Source: Bacilli bacterium
GTDB lineage: Bacteria; Bacillota_I; Bacilli_A; RFN20; CAG-826
Assembly: GCA_016298185.1 (NCBI GenBank)
Contig: JAEDDA010000036.1
Span: forward strand, 1-7,016
DNA: 7,016 bases
Direction of reading: 5' to 3'
Below, one piece after another: positions 1 through 6,882 of this stretch; position 1 is the stretch's first letter; each line of letters opens with the position of its first letter. The position numbers and the translations under genes were made by a program. The notes beneath the pieces were generated by a model. The model was not told where the DNA came from. It saw only the letters and a list, made by a program, of their open reading frames with translations, and did no database searches.

Positions 1-44
1 AATACGTTTTTTTGTATTTTTGTCTATTTTCTTTGGTATTTCAT

Positions 45-73
45 ATTAGAGTTATAAATATGTCCATCATCAA
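45..73 (-). promoter_or_regulatory. Candidate sigma-A promoter of the next gene, outside the window
   Basis: On the minus strand TTGATG (68-73) is followed after exactly 17 bases by TCTAAT (45-50). These match the housekeeping consensus TTGACA/TATAAT at 4 of 6 and 5 of 6 positions. The site lies just beyond the operon terminator and reads toward base 1, so it would start a new transcription unit whose coding region lies off the left edge. AT-rich sequence makes chance matches common, but spacing and context are good. Confidence 0.45.
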
Positions 74-101
74 ATAACAATAACAAATGTATTTAACTAC
101 C

Positions 102-141
102 AATAAAAAATAATAGAAGCAAGATTTCTCTTGCCTCTATT
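102..141 (-). terminator. Intrinsic terminator of the four-gene operon
   Basis: Read on the minus strand, a 13-bp stem is formed by bases 129-141 pairing with 112-124. It has one G-U wobble and a 4-base loop (125-128). It is followed by an A and then six U residues (105-110), a classic rho-independent terminator. It starts 4 bases after the stop codon of the last gene, which marks the 3' end of the operon. Confidence 0.92.
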
Positions 142-144
142 TTA

Positions 145-1020
145 TTAAGCTTGGTTATTTTTGATTAACCAGATATCAACGATAAATGTTTGATTATTTA
201 TGTTGTAGTCATAGATGAGCACGATGTCATCCGCTGGCATACACATATAGAAGTATTGATCATTGAAGTATTCATAATCATCTACACGAACAAGATAATC
301 ATCATCTAAATCATCTCTTTGTGCTTGGATATACCCTTTTTCTTTAATAAGGTTGAAGTATGCTTGTTCATCCGCATATGATCCACCTGTTATTTGAATC
401 TCTAAACAGATACTTCCTGTTTCAGTGTCAACATCATAGATGAAGTTATAAGTACCACTTTCAATGTTATATGAAGGAATAAGATTACTTCTATCATCTA
501 ATAAGTGGTCCACCGCTGCATTTGGCCAGGCGTCTTTTGGACAATATACGTAATTATAGGCAAATATACCTAAACATGGTCTACTAGCTCTCACGGAGGC
601 TAAAACCTGCATTTCAAAGCCAATAGAATCTTTGATAACTTTACTTGCATAAGCAACTTCGTATTCATAGACTGTATAGTCATCCCAGTCAATGTAAGTA
701 TCTGTTGTTTGTTCTACATCATATCCTTTGGAATAACAGAGTTCTGCGTATTCACTCACTTTGGCTTCAGCGATTTCATCTTCTGTGTAATAAAGATATG
801 CACCTAAGATATCATCACCATATTCATCCACAGTGTATTCGAATTCATATTCATCCGCTTCCATATAGGGAATTAAAGCGTGAAAGGTGTCATACATCTT
901 TGTGGCTTTTTCTTCTCCCCAAGGAGATTTAAGAACATAGCTAGGATATTTACTGTTTTTTGTGCATCCCACGATAAATGGGATAAGTAATAATGTTAAT
1001 AATTTCTTTTTCATAATCAT
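145..1020 (-). CDS. Tyr/Asp-rich surface lipoprotein made of two tandem repeat units
   Basis: Function unknown; I recognise no named family. The N-terminus is a lipoprotein signal (MKKK, hydrophobic LLTLLLIPFIVG, lipobox I-V-G-C with Cys19), so the mature protein should be lipid-anchored on the outer face of the membrane. The rest is an internal duplication. W34, I50-P51 and K98-G99-Y100 recur as W165, I181-P182 and K228-G229-Y230, at an offset of 130-131 residues. Each unit reads as a W/P segment, an IP turn, two strands, an amphipathic helix ending KGY, and two or three more strands. I count 34 Tyr and 31 Asp in 291 residues. Five cysteines remain after the lipobox Cys. The first ATG overlaps the upstream stop codon (TAATG), so translation is probably coupled. 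A second ATG two codons on (1012-1014) gives the more usual start MKKK and sits 9 bases after a weak GCGAG, and it may be the true start. The gene is last in the operon. Being a gene is secure; its role is not. Confidence 0.9.
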   Translation of the reverse strand: MIMKKKLLTLLLIPFIVGCTKNSKYPSYVLKSPWGEEKATKMYDTFHALIPYMEADEYEFEYTVDEYGDDILGAYLYYTEDEIAEAKVSEYAELCYSKGYDVEQTTDTYIDWDDYTVYEYEVAYASKVIKDSIGFEMQVLASVRASRPCLGIFAYNYVYCPKDAWPNAAVDHLLDDRSNLIPSYNIESGTYNFIYDVDTETGSICLEIQITGGSYADEQAYFNLIKEKGYIQAQRDDLDDDYLVRVDDYEYFNDQYFYMCMPADDIVLIYDYNINNQTFIVDIWLIKNNQA

Positions 1021-3407
1021 TAACTCGCTTTGTTCAATGTAACGTTTGGTAAATTTACACCTTTAACTGATGAATTAGAAACGACATCAAATGAACTGCC
1101 ATCTTCGGCAATATTTTCAATCATTACTGTAGAGTTAGAACTTGTGAATGTATATGTTCCATTAACTTCATTTGTTAATGTAAGTGTGTCCATAATTGGA
1201 GATGAACCATCGATATAGGTGACACTTAATTTTTTGGTGTCTGGATCAAATGAACAATAAAGATGAGCAGCTTCATTAGCGTATGAATTACCTTCTAAAC
1301 AAGTTGGAAGAGTAGCAGCGCCTAAGACTGTAATTTCTATTTCATCATAGTAAGCGTTGCTATTATTATCTTTTTCATTTGTGTACACCTTAATTGTTGT
1401 GGTGCCTTCATTACGGCCAGTGACTGTTACTGTGCCGTCAATGTTTCTAGTAAGATAAGCGACATTTGGATTGCTGCTTGTCCAGTACACCACCTTATTT
1501 GTGGCTTCGCTTGGATCAATAGTGCAACCTAATGTAATGGAATTATTTTTTCTTACTGTTAGGACATCACCAGTAATAGCAACTTCATTAACTTTAACTG
1601 TTGGTTTTTCGACATGTGTGTTTGTTTCATTTGATAATGTCACTTCATCAATAACTAAAGAGAAGGAACCAGTAAAGCTCTTGGCTTCACAAGCAATTCT
1701 CACAAAGTGTGTTGGATTATCAAATTCTTTTTCAAGTTTATGGCTAGTCATATTCGCTAAGCCTGCATCCTTATTGAGTTCGTTTTTCACGAATTCTGTT
1801 TCGTCACTAGCAAGTGTCCAGTTAACACCATCAGCGGATGTGTAGATTTTGAATGATTTGTAATTTGATTTAAAACTATTACCTAATTGAGAATGTCTAT
1901 GAAGCGAGAATGAGAAAGCGATAGAAGAAACTTCTTGATCGTCTAAATCAAAATCAACATAGGCCACTAAGGCTTCATTAACACTTTCTTGTGGTGACAT
2001 GCGTAAGACATTGAGGTTTGGTGATTCTGTAAAGGCATCTGTATAATCAGGTTTTAACAATGATGTATGGAAACCAGTAATTCTACTAACTGGTTTGAAA
2101 TTATTTTTCTCAACAACATTAACCGCTTCAAAACGAGTTTGGAATAGTCCACTATTGGAACCTTGGACTTGGTCGTTATAAATATTTTCATAAGAAGCAA
2201 AGTTGAATTTGAATACTGCGTTTGTGTCATCAATACCTTTAGGTTCATTAACTTTGACCTTTAAGATATTAGAATCAATCTCTCTCATATGTGAGTTGTT
2301 GTTCTCATCATATTCAAAGAATTCCACTGTAGCTTTTACATTCACTGTGCCTGGTTTCATCGCTGTGATGTATTTATGACCAGTTGTGAAGTTTTGTTTA
2401 ATATCCACTAAAGCGACTTGTTCATCGTATTCACTTGTTGGATTACCGTTATTATCAATAAAGTCACTTCTATCTGGTGTCCAATTAACCAAATAGGACA
2501 TATTGATATCATTTGGATTAATGACATAACTTAAGTCTGCGTAATCACCGACTTCTAAAACTAAATCAAAACCTGTTTCAGTTTTAACTGGATCAGTGTC
2601 ATTAATATTATTCGCAGCAATACTAATTGAGGATGGATAGGTTTCTACCTTTTGTGTTTTACCAGTAATTGTCCAATAGTCTTTGACTGTTGTTTCGCTT
2701 GGCATAGGAGGGAAACCCCATTGAGAACTGGTTGTGCCATAATAACCAAATTGTAATTGGACATATGGTGAATTCTCATCGTTTGTGTCAAAACATCTGA
2801 CCTTTTGAATTCTATCTTGATGATTTTCATCACTTTCAACAAGAATGATGATTTCGCTAAAGGTTTTATGGTCATAAGCAAAACCAAATACTTCTCTAGA
2901 GATTCTTTCTAAGGACTCATCTTTTACATAGAAAGAATTCACTAACGCACTATATTCGACATCTTCTTCATGAATCTTATTTAATAAGTTAGGAAGATAA
3001 AAGTCTTGGTGTTCAAGAGTTAAATCAACGTGGTATTCAGGATTATAGTTAAGCCAACCAGCTGTACCACCTTCAGATGTATAGTCCCAATAAACATAGT
3101 TGCTGCCATTATAGTCAGCGAAGAATTGGTGATGCCATTCTCCAAATATAGGGAAATAGTTAATATATTGATTGTCACTTAATCGATAAATATAACTAGC
3201 TTCTTCTAACATGCTGTCTTCTTCTAAAACAGTGACATTAGAATAGTTATATTTCATTAAGTTATCCCATGAATCGTGACGGATTAAAGAGCCACCACCA
3301 CCTTGTTCATCAGGATCTTTTTCTTCATTACCACCACGGCAGCCTGTAATAACAAGTGTGCCAATAAGAATGGTAGATAAGATTAATAATGTTTTCTTTT
3401 TGAGCAT
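1020..3407 (-). CDS. Large multidomain BIG2-containing surface lipoprotein
   Basis: A signal peptide ends in lipobox I-T-G-C (Cys23), followed by an acidic linker with a GGGGS stretch (36-40), so this is a lipid-anchored extracellular protein. Domains in order: residues 41-245 are beta-rich and unrecognised, perhaps LolA/LppX-like in layout (weak guess), opening with HDSWD (44-48). Residues 257-390 are a divergent Ig-like domain (YVINPNDI, then KPGTVNVKAT). Residues 397-600 look like a jelly-roll or discoidin-like beta-sandwich, with SADGVNWT near 524-531 and a closing FSLVIDEVTL strand, as in many carbohydrate-binding modules. Residues 601-696 are a convincing BIG2 domain (TIDPSEATN, YWTSSNPNVAYL, GTVTVTGRNEGTTTIKV). 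Residues 697-795 are a small all-beta module. No catalytic motif or wall-sorting signal is seen. The gene starts 2 bases after the upstream stop, with a clear GGAGG, and its stop overlaps the next start. A binding or adhesion role is inferred from domain types only. Confidence 0.92.
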   Translation of the reverse strand: MLKKKTLLILSTILIGTLVITGCRGGNEEKDPDEQGGGGSLIRHDSWDNLMKYNYSNVTVLEEDSMLEEASYIYRLSDNQYINYFPIFGEWHHQFFADYNGSNYVYWDYTSEGGTAGWLNYNPEYHVDLTLEHQDFYLPNLLNKIHEEDVEYSALVNSFYVKDESLERISREVFGFAYDHKTFSEIIILVESDENHQDRIQKVRCFDTNDENSPYVQLQFGYYGTTSSQWGFPPMPSETTVKDYWTITGKTQKVETYPSSISIAANNINDTDPVKTETGFDLVLEVGDYADLSYVINPNDINMSYLVNWTPDRSDFIDNNGNPTSEYDEQVALVDIKQNFTTGHKYITAMKPGTVNVKATVEFFEYDENNNSHMREIDSNILKVKVNEPKGIDDTNAVFKFNFASYENIYNDQVQGSNSGLFQTRFEAVNVVEKNNFKPVSRITGFHTSLLKPDYTDAFTESPNLNVLRMSPQESVNEALVAYVDFDLDDQEVSSIAFSFSLHRHSQLGNSFKSNYKSFKIYTSADGVNWTLASDETEFVKNELNKDAGLANMTSHKLEKEFDNPTHFVRIACEAKSFTGSFSLVIDEVTLSNETNTHVEKPTVKVNEVAITGDVLTVRKNNSITLGCTIDPSEATNKVVYWTSSNPNVAYLTRNIDGTVTVTGRNEGTTTIKVYTNEKDNNSNAYYDEIEITVLGAATLPTCLEGNSYANEAAHLYCSFDPDTKKLSVTYIDGSSPIMDTLTLTNEVNGTYTFTSSNSTVMIENIAEDGSSFDVVSNSSVKGVNLPNVTLNKAS

Positions 3408-3409
3408 AA

Positions 3410-4531
3410 TTAATTTGCCTCCGGAATATCTATTGCTATAACAATTGTTTGTTCGTGTGTATCTTGCATCTCACCAAACATGTAACGGAAAGACACATTA
3501 CCTTGTGACATAGTTCTACTTCTAGAATTCGTGCCATTTGATGAATTAATAACTTCCCATCCGTTATTCTCTAAAATCTCTAAATAGGAGTTAAAGAATT
3601 CTAATGTTGTAGGACCAAAATAAATTAAGAATGTATTTGCGATAGTGCTAGAAACCATAAAAGAAGTTCTGCCATCTAATACACTAGTAAAGTTTGGTAA
3701 AGCGATTCCTAAATATCTTAAAGTATCAATTCTAAATGAGTTTGTAGTGACTGAAACAACGAGGGAATTGCGGTTATATTCGTCATATTGCTCATAGAAT
3801 TGAATATTAGTATAACCATCTAAAGAAGTGAAATAGTAAGACTCTTCTGTGGTATATTCACTTACTAATGAATAGTTATTTGTGGCCATGACTTTTTCAC
3901 AATAAGAAGTCATGCCGTTACTACCTGTATTGTGGGCGAATAACATATATGAATCATAGGAATTATCAAAATAAGCTTCATATGATTCCGCATCCACTTT
4001 TGGGATAGTTGTATCAAACAAATAGAGATAATCTTCATCAGGGAAGAAATCAATACGATTAGTTTGTTGATAGACAACAATCGAGAATACTGGTGTCTTA
4101 TTAACAGTACCTAAAGCGTATTCCACTTTTAAGTCATCCGTTGGGTTCATTAAGCGGTAGCCGTATCTATGTGGGGTGCCATCGCTATAAGAACCGTTAT
4201 AGATATAAAAGTTATTATCTTCTAAAGCATTCAAGTAATATTCTTCAATACCATTAGGGTCAACACCATACGCGCTTATTTGTGTAGCGTTGTTACCAAG
4301 GTATTTAACATAATCACAATAATATTCATTCGCTGGGATACTAGGAATATATTCCGATGCACCAGGAGCAGAATGATCAATTAATGCTTCAATTGTCTTA
4401 TCCCAACTATCTGTATGATATGGAAGTTCGATATTATCAATATCATCTTTTTCTTCTTTCTTAGTGGGCTTACACGCACTAAGAGCAATAGAAGAGAACA
4501 ATACAGTTGTTAATATGAGTAATTTCTTCAT
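3410..4531 (-). CDS. Tyr-rich surface lipoprotein with three divergent repeat units
   Basis: Function unknown and family not recognised. MKKLLILTTVLFSSIALSAC is a textbook lipoprotein signal (lipobox L-S-A-C, Cys20), followed by a charged linker (KPTKKEEKDD). From about residue 36 the protein appears to hold three copies of a unit of about 105-120 residues. Each copy has an aromatic/Pro opening (S42-W43; F163-P164; near 270), a turn with IP or LP (65-66, 176-177, 278-279) and a helix with the pattern Tyr, hydrophobic, then Asn/Gly plus aromatic (Y99-F108; Y210-Y220; Y316-W325). It closes with a strand alternating V/I (near 148-153, 256-262, 362-368). The same architecture is seen twice in the last protein of the operon. 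I count 35 Tyr in 373 residues. The start is set by AAAAGGAG 7 bases upstream of the ATG. A role in surface binding is a guess. Confidence 0.92.
   Translation of the reverse strand: MKKLLILTTVLFSSIALSACKPTKKEEKDDIDNIELPYHTDSWDKTIEALIDHSAPGASEYIPSIPANEYYCDYVKYLGNNATQISAYGVDPNGIEEYYLNALEDNNFYIYNGSYSDGTPHRYGYRLMNPTDDLKVEYALGTVNKTPVFSIVVYQQTNRIDFFPDEDYLYLFDTTIPKVDAESYEAYFDNSYDSYMLFAHNTGSNGMTSYCEKVMATNNYSLVSEYTTEESYYFTSLDGYTNIQFYEQYDEYNRNSLVVSVTTNSFRIDTLRYLGIALPNFTSVLDGRTSFMVSSTIANTFLIYFGPTTLEFFNSYLEILENNGWEVINSSNGTNSRSRTMSQGNVSFRYMFGEMQDTHEQTIVIAIDIPEAN
3418..3422 (-). promoter_or_regulatory. Shine-Dalgarno of the 795-residue lipoprotein gene
   Basis: GGAGG on the minus strand ends 10 bases before the ATG at 3405-3407. 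It lies inside the last codons of the upstream gene, which fixes the start and suggests the two genes are translated from one message. Confidence 0.8.
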
Positions 4532-4538
4532 TTATTTA

Positions 4539-4546
4539 CTCCTTTT
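4539..4546 (-). promoter_or_regulatory. Shine-Dalgarno of the 373-residue lipoprotein gene
   Basis: AAAAGGAG on the minus strand, 7 bases before the ATG at 4529-4531. It is the strongest ribosome binding site in the window. It lies 7 bases downstream of the intergenic hairpin and is not sequestered by it. Confidence 0.85.
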
Positions 4547-4553
4547 ATAAGTG

Positions 4554-4587
4554 AATAGAAGTGATGCGATAACCCATCACTCCTATT
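4554..4587 (-). promoter_or_regulatory. Intergenic stem-loop without a U tract
   Basis: In the 65-base gap between the first and second genes, RNA from 4575-4587 pairs with 4554-4566 in a 13-bp stem with one G-U pair and an 8-base loop (4567-4574). The bases after the stem (CACUUAUAAAAGG) contain no run of U, so it should not be an efficient intrinsic terminator. It could be a 3'-end stabiliser, a processing site or a leaky, degenerated terminator that sets the ratio of the first gene to the rest. The fold is seen in the sequence; the role is inferred. Confidence 0.6.
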
Positions 4588-4596
4588 TGTATTTAA

Positions 4597-6627
4597 TTAA
4601 GCTAATGTGAGTTCGACAGAACCACTATAATCTAACATGATGCATTTGTAGCCAAATACGGTAGAGTTTTCATCTTCAAAATCGAGATAAGTTGCATCAC
4701 CAGATTTTCTAATTGATACGATGCAGGATTCATCTCCGACATAGCGGTAGGTATTAGCGACTGAATCAAAGTTAAAGACGTATTGTTTTAAGCCATCATC
4801 TAATGTGACGCTTGTTCCTGGAATCACATTGACTGCGACTTCATTATCATTAATGTCTTTAAATGTATAAGCAACTTCGCTGCTAACCGGTTTGCTTACT
4901 GTGACAGCAAGAACAGCAACATTGCCATCCACTGTGCTGATTGTAACTGTGGTGCTACCTTCTGCTTTCGCGGTAACTAAACCTTTATTAGAAACTGTAG
5001 CAACACTTGGTTCGCTAGATGCATATGTTAATGTTTTGTTTGTGGCATCGTTATTAACTGTGGCATTGATTTGATATGTTTCACCAATAACTAATGCTTT
5101 TGAAGATTCAGTAAATGAAACCACTGCAGGGACATATGCGTTAACGTGAACATATAATGTCGCGGAAACACCATTGCCTGCTGTTGCGGTTAAGTGGAAG
5201 TCACCAGCTTCTAAGACTGTGACAACACCGTTTTCAAATGTTGCGGTTGCACCACCTTCACTTGCAAAGTCGCAATTAACTTTGCCCCTTGCATAGACGG
5301 ATGCTTCTTCATCAACATATGTCCAATCTAATTCATTGGTGTTTGTATTGATATCAAATGATAATTTGCCATCTGTGGAAGCAAAGGATAATAGACCATT
5401 GCTGCTATTTAAAGAGCCTTTAAATGTTCCACTTGTACCAGCATAATCACCATAACCAGCATCAGAATATTGTGCGTAATAAGTATCGCCTTCTTTAGTG
5501 ACAACGATTGGATTAACAGATAGTTCGAATTGCTCTCCACCTTCCCATGTGCAAGAGGTATCGGTAACTGTTATGGTTGATCTTGGTGTATATGTACCAA
5601 CGCCTGGAACTGGTGCAGTACCTGTTTCATCAACAAATTCAATGGTAACTGTTTCTGCTGGAACAGCATTACTTGTCGCGGAGAATGTGAATGAACTACC
5701 AAATGCGACATTCATTCTTGAAACAGCACTATTTTCTGCTACTTCGTTACCATCGACAAACATTGTAACTGCTGTAGCTTCTTGTCCTATAACATATGTA
5801 CCATTTTTATTGGAGTAGCGCTCATTTACATCTTCGATAACTAAATCGTTTCCGGAATAAGAAACGAATAAGTTAACGTTTCTATCATGGGAATATAGAT
5901 ATTTATCTTGATAAACGATATTTGTGTAGACATATTCGACATCATCAAAGAGTAATTTATTTGAATTGATTTCTGCTTTGTGTTGTACAGAATCGCCGAC
6001 ATATTTGTTATAAATACCATTTTTAGTGACAATATCTGTCAAAGGTGTTTCTTCACCATATCTACATTCATGGCCAACTGCACTGTAGGTAAATTCAATA
6101 CTTGAGATATCGCAATCATAATTATCGTATTTACCTTCAAATCTGAAGTAGTTAAGACCTGGAATGTTATTAAATGTACGAGAACCACCATTAGATTCTT
6201 CTTCTAAAAATTCGTACATTGATGAGTTGCTATAACCACCAAATAAATGGAAGTTGCCATTACCACCATTAACGGTAATTTTAGTAACACCACTTAATGG
6301 TACAGCGTTAAAGATAGCGTCATTAGCTCTTAAACGTGTTTTGTTATTGATAACCGCCATTGAGTCTTCAGCAGTAGAAAGACTCACAAGGGAGAATTCC
6401 ACTCCGAAGTTACCTGCATTTTCATTAAGAGCATATTCTGTAGCTGTATTGCCAACAAAAGTATGTTCTTTACTCAAGTCCAACACTAAAACTTTACTTG
6501 TGGCGTTTGGATCTAATGAATAGCCTAACGCACCTCTATCAATACGATTAGCGGTAACAACAAGAGCAATAGCGATGGAACCCACTCCTAAGCATGATGT
6601 TAGAAGTATTATTTTGTTTTTGTTCAT
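4597..6627 (-). CDS. Secreted or membrane-anchored BIG2-domain protein
   Basis: First gene of the operon; function unknown. After MNKNK there is one hydrophobic segment (residues 6-26) ending V-T-A before N27, which suits signal peptidase I cleavage or an uncleaved anchor. An LTSC resembling a lipobox sits at Cys12, but only four hydrophobic residues precede it, so lipidation is unlikely. Domains: about 41-183 is a beta-sandwich, possibly carbohydrate-binding-like, with closing strand DISSIEFTYS (172-182). Residues 203-275 and 377-445 are small beta modules. Residues 285-372 are beta-rich and unrecognised. Residues 456-498 look like half an Ig-like fold. Residues 502-580 are a clear BIG2 domain (LTYASSEPSVATVSNKGLVTA, then EGSTTVTIS). 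Residues 581-676 are a C-terminal beta module. There is no LPXTG motif, C-terminal membrane segment or catalytic motif. BIG2 domains are common in bacterial surface and adhesion proteins, so extracellular binding is the best inference. AAAGGA lies 10 bases before the ATG. Confidence 0.92.
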   Translation of the reverse strand: MNKNKIILLTSCLGVGSIAIALVVTANRIDRGALGYSLDPNATSKVLVLDLSKEHTFVGNTATEYALNENAGNFGVEFSLVSLSTAEDSMAVINNKTRLRANDAIFNAVPLSGVTKITVNGGNGNFHLFGGYSNSSMYEFLEEESNGGSRTFNNIPGLNYFRFEGKYDNYDCDISSIEFTYSAVGHECRYGEETPLTDIVTKNGIYNKYVGDSVQHKAEINSNKLLFDDVEYVYTNIVYQDKYLYSHDRNVNLFVSYSGNDLVIEDVNERYSNKNGTYVIGQEATAVTMFVDGNEVAENSAVSRMNVAFGSSFTFSATSNAVPAETVTIEFVDETGTAPVPGVGTYTPRSTITVTDTSCTWEGGEQFELSVNPIVVTKEGDTYYAQYSDAGYGDYAGTSGTFKGSLNSSNGLLSFASTDGKLSFDINTNTNELDWTYVDEEASVYARGKVNCDFASEGGATATFENGVVTVLEAGDFHLTATAGNGVSATLYVHVNAYVPAVVSFTESSKALVIGETYQINATVNNDATNKTLTYASSEPSVATVSNKGLVTAKAEGSTTVTISTVDGNVAVLAVTVSKPVSSEVAYTFKDINDNEVAVNVIPGTSVTLDDGLKQYVFNFDSVANTYRYVGDESCIVSIRKSGDATYLDFEDENSTVFGYKCIMLDYSGSVELTLA

Positions 6628-6635
6628 CTTGTTTC

Positions 6636-6643
6636 TTTCCTTT
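6636..6643 (-). promoter_or_regulatory. Shine-Dalgarno of the first operon gene
   Basis: AAAGGAAA on the minus strand, with the GGA ending 10 bases before the ATG at 6625-6627. Weaker than the sites of the second and third genes but adequate. Confidence 0.6.
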
Positions 6644-6648
6644 CTTCA

Positions 6649-6662
6649 CACTTTTTCAAGTG
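6649..6662 (-). promoter_or_regulatory. Small GAAA-tetraloop hairpin in the 5' leader
   Basis: On the minus strand CACUU-GAAA-AAGUG forms a 5-bp stem closed by a GNRA-type loop, 5 bases upstream of the AAAGGAAA ribosome binding site. It may stabilise the 5' end of the message or tune ribosome access. It is short enough to be chance. Confidence 0.35.
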
Positions 6663-6683
6663 GTCATCTTATTAAATATGAAT

Positions 6684-6715
6684 ATCATATACCTGTGCAC
6701 GTATAAAGGTAACAA
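6684..6715 (-). promoter_or_regulatory. Candidate operon promoter
   Basis: On the minus strand TTGTTA (6710-6715) is followed by overlapping -10 candidates: TATATG (6686-6691, spacing 18) and TATGAT (6684-6689, 5 of 6 matches, spacing 20). The bases upstream are A/T runs of the UP-element kind. Transcription would start near 6677, giving a leader of about 50 bases. Spacing is not ideal for either pairing, so the exact position is uncertain. A second possibility is a perfect TATAAT at 6938-6943 on the same strand, which lacks a -35 match. Confidence 0.35.
6691..6710. promoter_or_regulatory. 20-bp imperfect palindrome, candidate operator
   Basis: The two 10-base halves, ACCTGTGCAC and the reverse complement of GTATAAAGGT, agree at 7 of 10 positions, with ACCT/AGGT at the ends and AC/GT at the centre. 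The palindrome exactly fills the space between the -35 and -10 candidates, where a dimeric repressor would block polymerase. No regulator gene is in the window. Confidence 0.35.
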
Positions 6716-6840
6716 AAATTGATAAAAAATTTTTGAATCTTTACCTAAATTTAATAAACATATTCTTAGAAAAAATAAGATAAGTTAGATATAAATAAGA
6801 CAAAGTACATAAATCAAATGTATTTAAAAGATAAGATAAA
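6716..6840. other. AT-rich intergenic stretch
   Basis: Almost pure A/T with no open frame that I can support. The 9-base ATAAGATAA occurs twice (6775-6783 and 6831-6839) and TAAGA once more (6796-6800). A weak plus-strand promoter candidate lies here, TTAGAA (6766-6771), 18 bases, TATAAA (6790-6795), which could serve the structured region downstream. In DNA this AT-rich such matches are cheap. Confidence 0.4.
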
Positions 6841-6882
6841 ATAAAAAACCACTGCTAGTTGATAACAATCTTAGGATACCGA

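Noticed and set aside
1471..1845. Long open frames on the plus strand opposite the lipoprotein genes (also near 645-932, 5498-5818 and 6254-6523)
   Set aside because: They are antisense shadows of clearly coding minus-strand genes, with no ribosome binding sites or domain signals of their own.
4541..4590. A 10-codon frame starting inside the intergenic hairpin (MGYRITSIHL), as a leader peptide
   Set aside because: The AGGAG in front of it leaves only two bases before the ATG, and the frame coincides with the stem, so the hairpin explains it better.
145..6627. Use of TGA as Trp (Mycoplasma code)
   Set aside because: The Trp codons checked are TGG and all four genes end in TAA at sensible domain ends and close to the next start, so no recoding is needed.
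6841..6866. Resemblance to Cas9 tracrRNA pieces (GCTAGT, GTTATCAA, and ACTTGAAAAAGTG at 6649-6661)
   Set aside because: The pieces are scattered and in the wrong order and spacing. There is no cas gene, repeat array or anti-repeat, and GAAA-loop hairpins are common.
6838..6870. Minus-strand terminator with U tract at 6843-6848
   Set aside because: The bases before the U run form only a 3-bp stem with a 3-base loop, too weak for intrinsic termination.
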